DNA of 64,000 nucleotides from Selenobaculum gibii (lineage in GTDB: Bacteria > Bacillota > Negativicutes > ICN-92133), in contig NZ_CP120678.1 in NCBI RefSeq assembly GCF_030273445.1, positions 2,023,501 to 2,087,500 on the forward strand, in the 5' to 3' direction. The translations under genes and the position numbers were made by a program. Each line of letters begins with the position of its first letter. The first letter of the stretch is position 1. A model generated the notes under the pieces. It searched no databases, had not been told where the DNA came from, and saw nothing but the letters and a program-made list of their open reading frames with translations. This document shows positions 51,534 to 59,912 of the stretch, piece by piece.

Positions 51534-52529
51534 CTAATCCACGATATCGTTTGGAAAAGAAAGTCCAATCTGCCGTCTCACTTCATCCATAATTTCTCTT
51601 ACTGCAAGCGCAAGCTCAAATGAATTTTCTGCTGATTCAATACGTTTTTCTTTTATCATCTCCATAAATTCTTTTGCTTCAAAATACATATAGTCTCGCA
51701 TTGGATCAAATTCAACTGCTTCAACTTTTTTATTATTATCATGATAATAAATATTCACCTTACTAATCTCATTGATAATACTAAAGGTTAAAGTCCCAGC
51801 TTCCCCCTGAATTTCCGAAGGAAGAGCAGATGCCGTTATCTTTGAAAACATAATGACTGCATCCATGTCCTTATATCGACAAATAAGTGCTGTTTCACCA
51901 TCAACGCCCGACGAAAGTTTTACTGTACTTGCTAAAATAGATTCCGGCTTGCCGAAAAGATATACCATTGGATAAATACAATAAATCCCCAAATCCATTA
52001 ATGCACCGTTTGCAAAGGCAGGGTTAAAGGTATTATTATATTTTCCCGCTTTATATGCATCATAACGAGATGAATATTGGCAATAGTTTCCGAAATAGCG
52101 TCTTACTTTGCCAACTTTATTGAGATTTGCTTTAATTGCCTGCATCCCCGGTTGTAAAATAGACTTCATCGCCTCCATAAAAGCAACCTTATTCGCTTTC
52201 GCCGTTTGTATCATTTTTTTCAATTCTTCTACATTTGCCGAAGCGGGCTTTTCGCACAATACATGCTTTTGATGTTCCATAAATAATAGTGATTGCTCTG
52301 CATGAAGTGAATTGGGACTGGCAATATACACAGCATCAATCAAATCACTTTTTGCCATCGCTTCTAAATCCGTAAATATATGCTCTGCCCCTACTTTGTT
52401 TGCAAATTCGTCAGCTTTTTCTAATGTTCTCGAATAGACTGCACTCATTTTAAACTCCGGATAAAGTTTTGCACAACGAATAAATTCCTCTGTAATCCAG
52501 CTGGTACCAACAATTCCAAATCGAATCAT
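51534..52529 (-). CDS. Gfo/Idh/MocA-family oxidoreductase
   Basis: A 331-residue NAD(P)-dependent dehydrogenase. The N-terminal Rossmann fold shows FGIVGTSWIT, AVYSRT, and VYIASPNSLHAEQSLL followed by the family Lys motif in VLCEKPASAN. The C-terminal domain has FANGALMDLGIYCIYP. It resembles trans-dihydrodiol dehydrogenase-like and sugar-oxidising members. The start is the ATG at 52529 (GAGGAAG, 8 bases). It lies 104 bases upstream of the activator gene on the same strand, so a role in metabolism of the PTS sugar is plausible but unproven. Confidence 0.88.
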   Translation of the reverse strand: MIRFGIVGTSWITEEFIRCAKLYPEFKMSAVYSRTLEKADEFANKVGAEHIFTDLEAMAKSDLIDAVYIASPNSLHAEQSLLFMEHQKHVLCEKPASANVEELKKMIQTAKANKVAFMEAMKSILQPGMQAIKANLNKVGKVRRYFGNYCQYSSRYDAYKAGKYNNTFNPAFANGALMDLGIYCIYPMVYLFGKPESILASTVKLSSGVDGETALICRYKDMDAVIMFSKITASALPSEIQGEAGTLTFSIINEISKVNIYYHDNNKKVEAVEFDPMRDYMYFEAKEFMEMIKEKRIESAENSFELALAVREIMDEVRRQIGLSFPNDIVD

Positions 52530-52665
52530 CTTATCCACTTCCTCATAAATATATTTAATTATTCACGAATCTGTTCTAACCATAAATTATCAAAAATATT
52601 TAACCTATCTACATCTGCTTAAATAATTCCAGAAAAAATACATTTATCCTCTCTAAAGATAAAAC

Positions 52666-52707
52666 AAAGGCTGTTTAATCTACTTTTATCGTAGTTAAAC
52701 AGCCTTT
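52666..52707 (-). terminator. Terminator of the TctC-like gene
   Basis: AAAGGCTGTTTAA (52666-52678) pairs with TTAAACAGCCTTT (52695-52707), with an inner CTAC/GTAG pair and T-rich sequence after the stem on the minus strand. The 52530-52660 gap otherwise holds only the partial shared element at 52565-52579. Confidence 0.7.
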
Positions 52708-52727
52708 ATTAAAAAATTTTAAGCACT

Positions 52728-53744
52728 TTATTTTTTCTGGGCTTGAATCTGGTCTAAAACACCAGTATCATCTAAAATTTTCTTTAAATTTTCATTTTCT
52801 TTTTGCCATTTTTTCATTAATTGTTGTGAATCTAAATACTCAGCTTCTGCCCCTAACTTTTCAATATTTTCTTGAAAACTTGGGTCTAGAATCATGTCTT
52901 TAAAAGATTGTTCTAATTTCTTCTTAACCTCTGGCGATAATTCTTTAGGTGCTACTACACCAAACCAAACTTCTAAAACAACATCATATCCTAATTCTTC
53001 GAATGTAGGAATTTGCTTCAATTCTGGATTTTTTAACCTTTTATTAGTTGATATAGCTAAAGCTCTTATTGTTCCACTCCGCAATTGTTCCATTAATGTC
53101 CCGGTATTAGTTACAACAACTTGTACATGATTTCCTAATAATGCTGCTGTCGATTCTGAACCACCACGAAATGGAACCTGTTCAATATCAATATCAGCTT
53201 CTTTCTTAAATAACTGACCAACTAAATGACTGGTTGAACCTATTCCACCATGCCCAAATTTTATTTCCTGTGGATGTTGTTTGCAATAGTCAACTAATTC
53301 ATCAAGGGTTTGCCATGGTTGATCAGCTTTTGCAACAAGCATAAATGGAACAGTTGAAAATTGTACTAAAGGTTCTAATGCTGTCGGATAATGATATTTA
53401 TTTTCGCCATATAAAGATTGTAGAATTAGTCCAGAGTCACTAATTCCTAGGGTATAACCATCTGGAGATGTAGTTACCAATTCATTCCATGCAATTGCCC
53501 CCCCACCTCCTGGTTTATTAAGAATTGCAAAATTTTGACCAATGTATTTTGGTGCTAATTTTTCTAATGCCCGCACTTGTAAATCCATTCCTCCACCTGC
53601 GCTAAAAGGAACAATAACATTGATCGGTTTCGTCGGGAAATCTACTTTATCTGGTTCGTCTGTTAACCCATTATTACATCCACTTACACACATTGTTACT
53701 CCGAGTAAACTTAACATAAACATCCGCATTATATTTTTCTTCAT
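52728..53744 (-). CDS. TctC/Bug-family tripartite tricarboxylate binding lipoprotein
   Basis: A 338-residue solute-binding protein with a lipoprotein signal (LLGVTMCVSGC, Cys the likely lipidated residue). The mature part shows PINVIVPFSAGGGMDLQVRA, LNKPGGGGAIAWNEL, GYTLGISDSG and the late WFGVVAPKELSPEV, all standard for Bug proteins binding carboxylates. The start is the ATG at 53744 after AAGGAG. No TctA or TctB membrane genes are adjacent, so this is an orphan binding protein, possibly serving a distant transporter or a sensor. Confidence 0.9.
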   Translation of the reverse strand: MKKNIMRMFMLSLLGVTMCVSGCNNGLTDEPDKVDFPTKPINVIVPFSAGGGMDLQVRALEKLAPKYIGQNFAILNKPGGGGAIAWNELVTTSPDGYTLGISDSGLILQSLYGENKYHYPTALEPLVQFSTVPFMLVAKADQPWQTLDELVDYCKQHPQEIKFGHGGIGSTSHLVGQLFKKEADIDIEQVPFRGGSESTAALLGNHVQVVVTNTGTLMEQLRSGTIRALAISTNKRLKNPELKQIPTFEELGYDVVLEVWFGVVAPKELSPEVKKKLEQSFKDMILDPSFQENIEKLGAEAEYLDSQQLMKKWQKENENLKKILDDTGVLDQIQAQKK

Positions 53745-53862
53745 TTTTAGCACTCCTTTTCTTTTTACAAAAAAAATCATGTTCCCCATTATTTCAAATA
53801 TTTTCTTTCTAATTCGTTCTCGCCTAGGAAAAAACCTGCAAAATATGTAATAATATTCATAA

Positions 53863-53883
53863 AATTATACATATTGTATAATT
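53863..53883. promoter_or_regulatory. Palindromic operator candidate in the divergent region
   Basis: AATTATACA-TAT-TGTATAATT is a perfect 9-bp palindrome containing TATAAT-like words on both strands. It lies between the divergent TctC-like gene (start 53744) and flavoprotein gene (start 54012). A GntR-type dimer is one possible reader. A TATAAT box for the flavoprotein gene is at 53984-53989. Confidence 0.45.
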
Positions 53884-54011
53884 AAAATTTTTTCAAAGGT
53901 ATTTTCATCCTTCTTATAGAATTCCTTTTACATTATCCTAAAAATATTGCCAATAATAAGTAGTAGAAATTTATTACATCAACTATAATAAAGATATTGG
54001 AGGTGTAAATC

Positions 54012-54872
54012 ATGGACACAATTATTATCGGAAACGGCCCAGCAGGGATTTCTGCAGCATTATATACCTGCCGCGCAAATCTAAAAACATTAATTATCGG
54101 TCGTGATGGCGGTTCCTTAGAAAAAGCAGAAAAAATCGAAAATTATTATGGTTTTGCCGAACCTATTTCAGGGACCGAGCTCCTCGATAAGGGTCTTGCA
54201 CAGGCTAAACGGTTAGGTGCTGAAATAATAAATGACGAAGTAGTCGGCGTAGGCTATGATGGACAATATATTATTAAGACAAATCACGGTGAATATAAAG
54301 CACCGTCAATGATTTTAACCACTGGCGCGATACGAACTATTCCACGAATCAAAGGGCTAAAAGAACTTGAGGGACGAGGGGTAAGTTACTGTGCAGAATG
54401 TGATGCATTTTTTTACCGTGGTAAAGATGTCGCGGTATTAGGTCATGGAAATTATGCTTTACATGAAGCACAAGTCTTACTTCCAGTTGCAAAATCCGTA
54501 ACTTTACTTACTGATGGAAAAGAGCCCAAAACCTCAGTTCCCGAGTCTATTAAAGTAAATACCGCTAAAATCAATAAAATAAACGGAAATAATATCATTG
54601 ACTCTATTGAATTTGAAAATGCTGCTGAGCAAAAGATAAATGGTCTATTCGTTGCAATTGGAGTTGCGGGAAGTGCTGATTTAGCCAGAAAACTCGGTGT
54701 CACATTAAATGGGAGAAATATTGCCGTAAGTGAACGAATGGCTACTAACCTGCCTGGTCTATATGCCGCTGGAGATTGTACCGGTGGTATGCTGCAAATT
54801 GCTAAAGCAGTCCACGAAGGTGCAATTGCAGGACGTGAAGTCATTAAATATATAAAGAGCTTAAAAAAATAA
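54012..54872 (+). CDS. Thioredoxin reductase-like flavoprotein, possibly ferredoxin-dependent
   Basis: A 286-residue protein of TrxB architecture. It has the FAD loop IIGNGPAGISAALY (4-17), the redox pair Cys127/Cys130 in YCAECDAFF, and the late FAD motif AAGDCTGG. It is shorter than usual TrxB (~310). In the second nucleotide-binding domain the glycine motif is LGHGNYALHEA, and the NADPH-binding HRR..R segment is absent, being replaced by VTLLTDGKE. This recalls the pyridine-nucleotide-independent, ferredoxin-linked reductases of clostridia. It may reduce the thioredoxin at 57670-57981. GGAGG precedes the ATG. Confidence 0.85.
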   Translation: MDTIIIGNGPAGISAALYTCRANLKTLIIGRDGGSLEKAEKIENYYGFAEPISGTELLDKGLAQAKRLGAEIINDEVVGVGYDGQYIIKTNHGEYKAPSMILTTGAIRTIPRIKGLKELEGRGVSYCAECDAFFYRGKDVAVLGHGNYALHEAQVLLPVAKSVTLLTDGKEPKTSVPESIKVNTAKINKINGNNIIDSIEFENAAEQKINGLFVAIGVAGSADLARKLGVTLNGRNIAVSERMATNLPGLYAAGDCTGGMLQIAKAVHEGAIAGREVIKYIKSLKK

Positions 54873-54874
54873 TT

Positions 54875-54905
54875 AAAGGCAGTATCAGAAGATACTGCCT
54901 TTACC
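54875..54905 (+). terminator. Terminator of the flavoprotein gene
   Basis: AAAGGCAGTATC (54875-54886) pairs with GATACTGCCTTT (54891-54902) around a four-base loop. The T-run is short, so some readthrough into the Crp/Fnr gene 26 bases later is possible. Confidence 0.65.
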
Positions 54906-54930
54906 ATAGCACTATTGGGAGAGATCTAAA

Positions 54931-55596
54931 GTGAATTCTATCGATTTTGTAAAAAATACATTAACTTTTTGGGATAAGATAACACCTATTGATCGACGTT
55001 TAATTATGGATAACATTGCCCTTCTCCATTATAAAAAAGGAACCCATATATATCATACAGAGTTAGATTGCATGGGGATTTTAATTGTAAAAAGCGGCGA
55101 GCTCAGAGTATATCTACTCTCCGAAGATGGCAGAGACATTACATTATATCGCCTAACCCCTGGTGAAGTCTGTGTTTTATCAGCATCCTGCGTTTTAAAA
55201 AACATTACATTTGATGTACATATTGATGCTGAGCAGGATTCCGAATTATTGCTTTTAAATGCAAACTTTTTTCAAGAACTATATAATAAAAATATTTATG
55301 TAGAAAACTTTGCTTCTAAGCTTACCATTCGTCGTTTCTCTGAAGTTATGTGGGCAATGCAGCAAATTCTCTTTATGAGTTTTGACAAACGTCTTGCCCT
55401 ATTTTTACTTAATGAAAGTAAAAAAAACAATTCCGACATTATTTATTTGAGCCACGAACAAATTGCGAAATACGTCAGTAGTGCCCGCGAAGTCGTATCA
55501 CGTATGTTAAAATATTTTTCCAATGAAGGAATTGTGAAATTATCCCGTGGTCAAGTAATCCTTCTTGATAAAGCCAAGTTAGAAAAAATACTTTAA
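54931..55596 (+). CDS. Crp/Fnr-family transcription regulator
   Basis: A 221-residue regulator with a cyclic-nucleotide-type sensory barrel (residues 15-125: LIVKSGELRVYLLSEDGRDI, YRLTPGEVCVLSASCVL) and a C-terminal helix-turn-helix (LSHEQIAKYVSSAREVVSRM). No Fnr-type cysteine cluster is present at the N-terminus, so it is not an iron-sulfur oxygen sensor. The AS-C motif in the barrel resembles regulators that pair with redox genes. The start is a GTG after GGGAGAG. The stop lies one base from that of the convergent HD-GYP gene. Confidence 0.9.
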   Translation: MNSIDFVKNTLTFWDKITPIDRRLIMDNIALLHYKKGTHIYHTELDCMGILIVKSGELRVYLLSEDGRDITLYRLTPGEVCVLSASCVLKNITFDVHIDAEQDSELLLLNANFFQELYNKNIYVENFASKLTIRRFSEVMWAMQQILFMSFDKRLALFLLNESKKNNSDIIYLSHEQIAKYVSSAREVVSRMLKYFSNEGIVKLSRGQVILLDKAKLEKIL

Positions 55597-55597
55597 A

Positions 55598-56716
55598 TTA
55601 CGCAAAACGTACATGTTTCGTCCTATCTAACAAATCAAACACTTCTACATCATTTAAAACATCTGTAATAAAGAACCGACTTTGCTTTGCCAAATCAACG
55701 CAAACTTCCCCCGATACTTTATTATAATTTGAATCAGCTAAAAATTTTACTTTTGGAGTAAAGGTCTCACCATTTTTAATCTCGATTACAATAGCATAGC
55801 CTCCATCATTTAACATAACTGTTGTACCCACAGGAAAAACTGCTACATGATTAAAAAATAATTCGAAAAGTTCAGGATCAAAATGACTATTTACCATTTC
55901 TATCATAATTTTGTAAGCTTCATACGGATGACACGCCTTTTTATATGCTCGATCAGAAGTTAAAGCATCATATACATCTGCAATAGCTACAATTCTAGCA
56001 TATTCATGAATTGAATCACCTTTTAAACCTCTCGGATATCCCGTCCCATCAAATTTCTCATGATGTTGATAGGCAACATGCATTGGAACTACAGATAATT
56101 CACGATTCTTCCTTAAAGTTTTAAACCCTTCTTCAGAATGAGTCTTCATTACCTGCATTTCTTCATCTGTCAATTTTTCTGGTTTATTAAGAATATTCGG
56201 TGATATTTTGACTTTACCTACATCATGTAGTAACGCACCAATAGAAACCTCAGATAATCGTTTAGGTGAGTATCCACGTAATATCCCTAACATCGTTGCC
56301 AAAGCACAAACACTAATCGAATGATAGAAAGTATAGTTATCATATCTTCGAACATCTGTTAACTGATGCACATTGTTTTTATTTTGCAATAAATTTTCTA
56401 TAATTGTTTGTGTTGTTTTTTGAACTTTTTTTACATCTAAATTATTGGTCAACTGACATTTTTGAAATGTTCGAAACAAATTTTTTGTTGCTAAAATCTT
56501 TGTTTCTTCTGACAAAACCTCTTCCGGAAGTTCTACGTCAAAGTCTTGGTCACCTAAATGTACATATACCCCCGGAATAGATAAGTTTTTCAACTTCATA
56601 ATATATTGTTGATCGAGCACCGTTCCTACCGCTAATAGCATTTTTCCATCTACGTTATATATATTGCGTGCTAAAGTCATCCCAACCCTTAGGTTGCACG
56701 TGGAAAATCTTTGCAT
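55598..56716 (-). CDS. HD-GYP domain protein (probable c-di-GMP phosphodiesterase)
   Basis: A 372-residue protein. Residues 1-60 are a beta-rich N-terminal domain typical of HD-GYP proteins lacking a receiver. The HD-GYP domain spans ~120-290 with YHSISVCALA, LLHDVGK (HD at 164-165), HHEKFDGTGYPRGLKG and DVYDALTSDRAYKK. A ~75-residue beta tail follows. It should hydrolyse cyclic di-GMP. No signal peptide or membrane segment. With the EAL remnant at 23591 it is one of two c-di-GMP-related genes here. Confidence 0.9.
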   Translation of the reverse strand: MQRFSTCNLRVGMTLARNIYNVDGKMLLAVGTVLDQQYIMKLKNLSIPGVYVHLGDQDFDVELPEEVLSEETKILATKNLFRTFQKCQLTNNLDVKKVQKTTQTIIENLLQNKNNVHQLTDVRRYDNYTFYHSISVCALATMLGILRGYSPKRLSEVSIGALLHDVGKVKISPNILNKPEKLTDEEMQVMKTHSEEGFKTLRKNRELSVVPMHVAYQHHEKFDGTGYPRGLKGDSIHEYARIVAIADVYDALTSDRAYKKACHPYEAYKIMIEMVNSHFDPELFELFFNHVAVFPVGTTVMLNDGGYAIVIEIKNGETFTPKVKFLADSNYNKVSGEVCVDLAKQSRFFITDVLNDVEVFDLLDRTKHVRFA

Positions 56717-57130
56717 AAGCTTCTATCGCATACTATAATGAACCCGTCGACTATCAAGTCAATTTTTCATACATAAATCTCAAAAAATCTCTAATACATT
56801 TATCATTCGTTATAACCAAGTATGCGCATCCTCCTCGATTTTATCTAACTTTATCTAACTATATAAAATATTACCATTTAAAATAAATAAATGTCAATCC
56901 CATATAAGTATTTTATACAAAACTTATATGAAATCTCTCTTTACTATACAATAATCATAAATTTTCTAACTCTTTACTTATTTTTTGATAAAATTTTATC
57001 ATCCAAATCATAAGATTAACTAAACTATTTGATAAAAAATTTTAATAAATCTCTGTCAATACTATTTTCCTATAATTTGCATATCACTATAGTTAGAAAT
57101 GTCCAATTTTTCATGTCTAAGGAAATTTAC
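56717..57130. other. AT-rich intergenic region without a supported gene
   Basis: Very AT-rich sequence between the HD-GYP gene and the XRE regulator. It should hold the HD-GYP promoter. I see no reading frame with a ribosome site, no RNA family motif and no long repeat. Confidence 0.55.
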
Positions 57131-57131
57131 T

Positions 57132-57203
57132 TTGCATATTTCTTTGTTGCATATTATAATAAAACAAATATATCTTTGTGTATAATTACAAAGATATATT
57201 TGT
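57132..57203 (+). promoter_or_regulatory. Promoter and palindromic operator of the XRE regulator gene
   Basis: TTGCAT (57132-57137) and TATAAT (57155-57160) are 17 bases apart. Overlapping the expected start of transcription is a perfect 16-bp inverted repeat: 57164-57179 (ACAAATATATCTTTGT) pairs with 57188-57203 across eight bases that include another TATAAT. This layout suits autorepression by the encoded regulator. Confidence 0.65.
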
Positions 57204-57275
57204 AAAAGTCTTATTATTTATATTTTTATCATAAAATTCATGTTAATCCCTTTAATAAGGATAAGGAGTAATTTT

Positions 57276-57614
57276 ATGCCCACTTTACAAACTCGACTCC
57301 GTTTAATCTTGGAAGAGCAAAATATTAAACAAGTTGATTTTGCAAGAACCGTAGGTGTTAGTGCAAATTATATCAACTTATTAGCTAATGGAAAAAAACT
57401 AAATATCTCATTGCATTTAGCCAAAATAATAGAAGATAATTATGGTTATTCACGGTCTTGGATTCTTTCAGGAAAAGGTGAAAAATTAATGTCTACCACG
57501 ATAACGCCATTAAGATTAAAACTAATGCAAAAAATCAATCAATTAAATGAAAAAGATTTAAATTCAGTATTAGGATTTATCCAATTACTAGAAGAAATTT
57601 CGCATACAATATAA
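57276..57614 (+). CDS. XRE-family helix-turn-helix regulator
   Basis: A 112-residue protein with an N-terminal Cro/CI-type helix-turn-helix (residues 3-60: LRLILEEQNIKQVDFARTVG, VSANYINLLANGKKLN). A short helical tail (residues 72-110) probably mediates dimerisation. AAGGAG decides the ATG at 57276. The strong palindrome over its promoter suggests self-regulation. No phage genes are nearby, so it may be a chromosomal regulator; the targets are unknown. Confidence 0.87.
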   Translation: MPTLQTRLRLILEEQNIKQVDFARTVGVSANYINLLANGKKLNISLHLAKIIEDNYGYSRSWILSGKGEKLMSTTITPLRLKLMQKINQLNEKDLNSVLGFIQLLEEISHTI

Positions 57615-57658
57615 AACCGCATCGGTAGATATTATTTACCGATGCGGTTTTATATTGT
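57606..57658. terminator. Bidirectional terminator, XRE gene and thioredoxin gene
   Basis: A perfect 22-bp inverted repeat (57606-57627 with 57637-57658), core AAAACCGCATCGGTA, includes the XRE stop codon and ends in T-rich sequence toward both convergent genes. Confidence 0.85.
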
Positions 57659-57669
57659 ATTAAATTTGT

Positions 57670-57981
57670 TTATTTAAGAAATTTTTTAATTGCTTCTTTA
57701 TCCATAAATCCAATAGATGTATTTACAGCTTTCCCCTCTTTAAATAAAATTAACATGGGAATGCTCATTACTTGGAATTGTGTAGCTAACTCTGGCTCTT
57801 CGTCAACATTCACTTTTCCGACCTTAATTTTTCCCGTATTTTCATTTGCAATTTCATGTATGATTGGGGATAGCATTTTACAAGGCGTACACCATTCTGC
57901 CCAAAAATCAAGTAAAACAGGAATATCCGAATGAATTACTTCTGCATCAAAGTTACTTTTTGTAATTTTCATCACACTCAC
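57670..57981 (-). CDS. trxA: Thioredoxin with a WCTPC active site
   Basis: A 103-residue thioredoxin. The fold is clear (VLLDFWAEWCTPCKMLSPII, KVGKVNVDEEPELATQFQV, the cis-Pro in MSIPMLILFKEG). The active site is WCTPC instead of the common WCGPC, which can raise the redox potential a little. The start is probably the GTG at 57981 (GGGG 8 bases upstream); the ATG at 57972 is a second choice. A natural partner is the TrxB-like flavoprotein at 54012. The gap 57982-58166 on the other side shows nothing. Confidence 0.93.
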   Translation of the reverse strand: MSVMKITKSNFDAEVIHSDIPVLLDFWAEWCTPCKMLSPIIHEIANENTGKIKVGKVNVDEEPELATQFQVMSIPMLILFKEGKAVNTSIGFMDKEAIKKFLK

Positions 57982-58166
57982 GTTTATAACCCCTTTTCAC
58001 TTTAATATAAATTTACTATTTATTATACCCTAATTTATTTATTTTTCTGTGATTTAGTCACCAAAACTTTAAATATATTTTGTATTTAAAAGCTACATTA
58101 TAATCACCGATTTATCTAAAGCTCAACTACAATCCGAATAAAGTTTTAATTCCTAATAGAGAAAAA

Positions 58167-58871
58167 TTAATAATTAGTATTTTTTTTACGTTTCAAGATT
58201 TTAAGTCTTTCTTTGTCGCAAGCATTTACGCGACGAGACTCAATCATCTTTTGTAACGCTTTATTAAATGTAAAATCATCCAATCGATTCTTCCCCAAAA
58301 ATTCTTCTGTATGATTCTTATGCTTAATATAACAAACAGAGAGTGCCCATGCGACAGCCATTTTTACATAGTAACCTTCATGTTTTATAGAGTCTAATCT
58401 TTGCAGTACTTTTTCAATATATTCATCTTCAAGAAAAAAATCCAAAGCCATTACTACCGCAAAACGAATTTCGTATTCTTGAGATGACAGAAAATATGGC
58501 TGTATAAAATCCCACATTACTTTTTTATTCTTATTTGTAATTTTTAATGACGCACAAAAACTATCACAAAGAGACCAATTATTAATTTTAGGCACAAATT
58601 CTTGAATATAAGGCAAAATAACTTCTATATTTCCACGTATTTTACCAATAACAAATCCTTTTAGCATGAAATCTTCAAAATATAAGTCATTTTCTTTTCT
58701 TAGAAAACTCTGCCAGTCATTATTCGCTATTTCCTGGGCAATTTTTTTCAAAATCGGCAATCTTATTCCCAAAAGATTTGTATCTTCCGGTAAAAGTTTA
58801 GCTGCGAACTGTCGATAAGTTTCATCAATGTTTTCTAAAAAAAGCTCATGAATCCCACAAAAATATCCCAT
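58167..58871 (-). CDS. AlkD-like DNA alkylation repair protein
   Basis: A 234-residue all-helical HEAT-like repeat protein. It matches the AlkD/DNA alkylation repair family: LLGIRLPILKKIAQEIA, YFEDFMLKGFVIG, NNWSLCDSFCASL, EIRFAVVMALDFFL, YVKMAVAWALSVCY and a C-terminal Lys-rich tail. Members remove bulky or positively charged alkylated bases. The start has only a weak AAGAGA site. It follows the kinase gene by 18 bases, so the two may be co-transcribed. Confidence 0.87.
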   Translation of the reverse strand: MGYFCGIHELFLENIDETYRQFAAKLLPEDTNLLGIRLPILKKIAQEIANNDWQSFLRKENDLYFEDFMLKGFVIGKIRGNIEVILPYIQEFVPKINNWSLCDSFCASLKITNKNKKVMWDFIQPYFLSSQEYEIRFAVVMALDFFLEDEYIEKVLQRLDSIKHEGYYVKMAVAWALSVCYIKHKNHTEEFLGKNRLDDFTFNKALQKMIESRRVNACDKERLKILKRKKNTNY

Positions 58872-58889
58872 TTCTCTTAATCCAATCTT

Positions 58890-59801
58890 TTATTTAAGGT
58901 TAAATCCTACACACGTACTTTCTGCTGATTGAATCGTATAAGCCGCTACTTCACTACCAAACTTAACAGCCTCTTCCAATGGTTTATTTTGTACTAATGC
59001 ACTTACTACACCAGAAAAAAAAGAATCTCCCGCTCCAGTAGAATCAATCATCTTAACAGGATTTACTTTATGATATACCGCTTCTGCCATTGATTTTTGA
59101 TAATATACCGCACCTTTTTCTCCCATTGTAACAATCATTGATTTTATCTCCATTTTATTAGCAAAATTTTCAACCTCTGCTTTAATTAAATCAAGATCAT
59201 CATTTCCAAAAGAGCAATCGAAAATCTTTTCAGCTTCAATATCATTACAGATGAAACATTCCATCCCCATTAAAATATCTTTATCAGCTAAAATAACAGA
59301 TAAGTTCCCTGGTAAGCCATAAATGGGCTTCTTTAAGCGATTTGCTGTATCTACAATCTTTCTAGAGATTTTTTGATTTAAATCAATTTCCAGAGCTACA
59401 TGAGAAGATCTCTTGATAATTTCTTCACATTTTTCTTCCAGCAACGTTTCAAAAAAAATGAAATCTGGAGGGCTTGATATCGAACCTGCTAAATCCCCGT
59501 TATTATCTAGAATCGCCATAAACATCCCCATGCCATTTTGTTCAACTTTTTTTAGATATTCCGTATTGATATTATATTCCCATAAACGTTTTTCTACATC
59601 TATTCCCATTGCTGTATCATCAACGGTACTTACAAAAGTCACAGGTGTTCCTAATACTCCCATATCTTCTGCAACATTTCTTCCGACACCACCATGAATA
59701 AACTGTACATTACCTACATTACGCCCAACTGGGTCATACTTATTCTTTGAAAATCCTTTAATATCAATAAAAACCGTACCAAACAAAGCGATTTCTTGCA
59801 T
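58890..59801 (-). CDS. PfkB-family carbohydrate/nucleoside kinase
   Basis: A 303-residue ribokinase-fold enzyme. N-terminal substrate motif GGVGRNVAEDMGVLG, and C-terminal ATP/catalytic motif MIDSTGAGDSFFSG with the general-base Asp. The pattern FGTVFIDIKGF at the start resembles pseudouridine kinases and related PfkB members, but the substrate is not settled by sequence. AAGGAG precedes the ATG. It is followed closely by the AlkD-like gene. Confidence 0.88.
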   Translation of the reverse strand: MQEIALFGTVFIDIKGFSKNKYDPVGRNVGNVQFIHGGVGRNVAEDMGVLGTPVTFVSTVDDTAMGIDVEKRLWEYNINTEYLKKVEQNGMGMFMAILDNNGDLAGSISSPPDFIFFETLLEEKCEEIIKRSSHVALEIDLNQKISRKIVDTANRLKKPIYGLPGNLSVILADKDILMGMECFICNDIEAEKIFDCSFGNDDLDLIKAEVENFANKMEIKSMIVTMGEKGAVYYQKSMAEAVYHKVNPVKMIDSTGAGDSFFSGVVSALVQNKPLEEAVKFGSEVAAYTIQSAESTCVGFNLK

Positions 59802-59912
59802 TCTTTTCTCCTTAGAGCATCATATATTTTTAAAATCCTATACCATTCTACAAAATATTCTATTGATATAATTTTATGGTATTCCCAAATAATTTGCAAC
59901 GGATATGATAAG

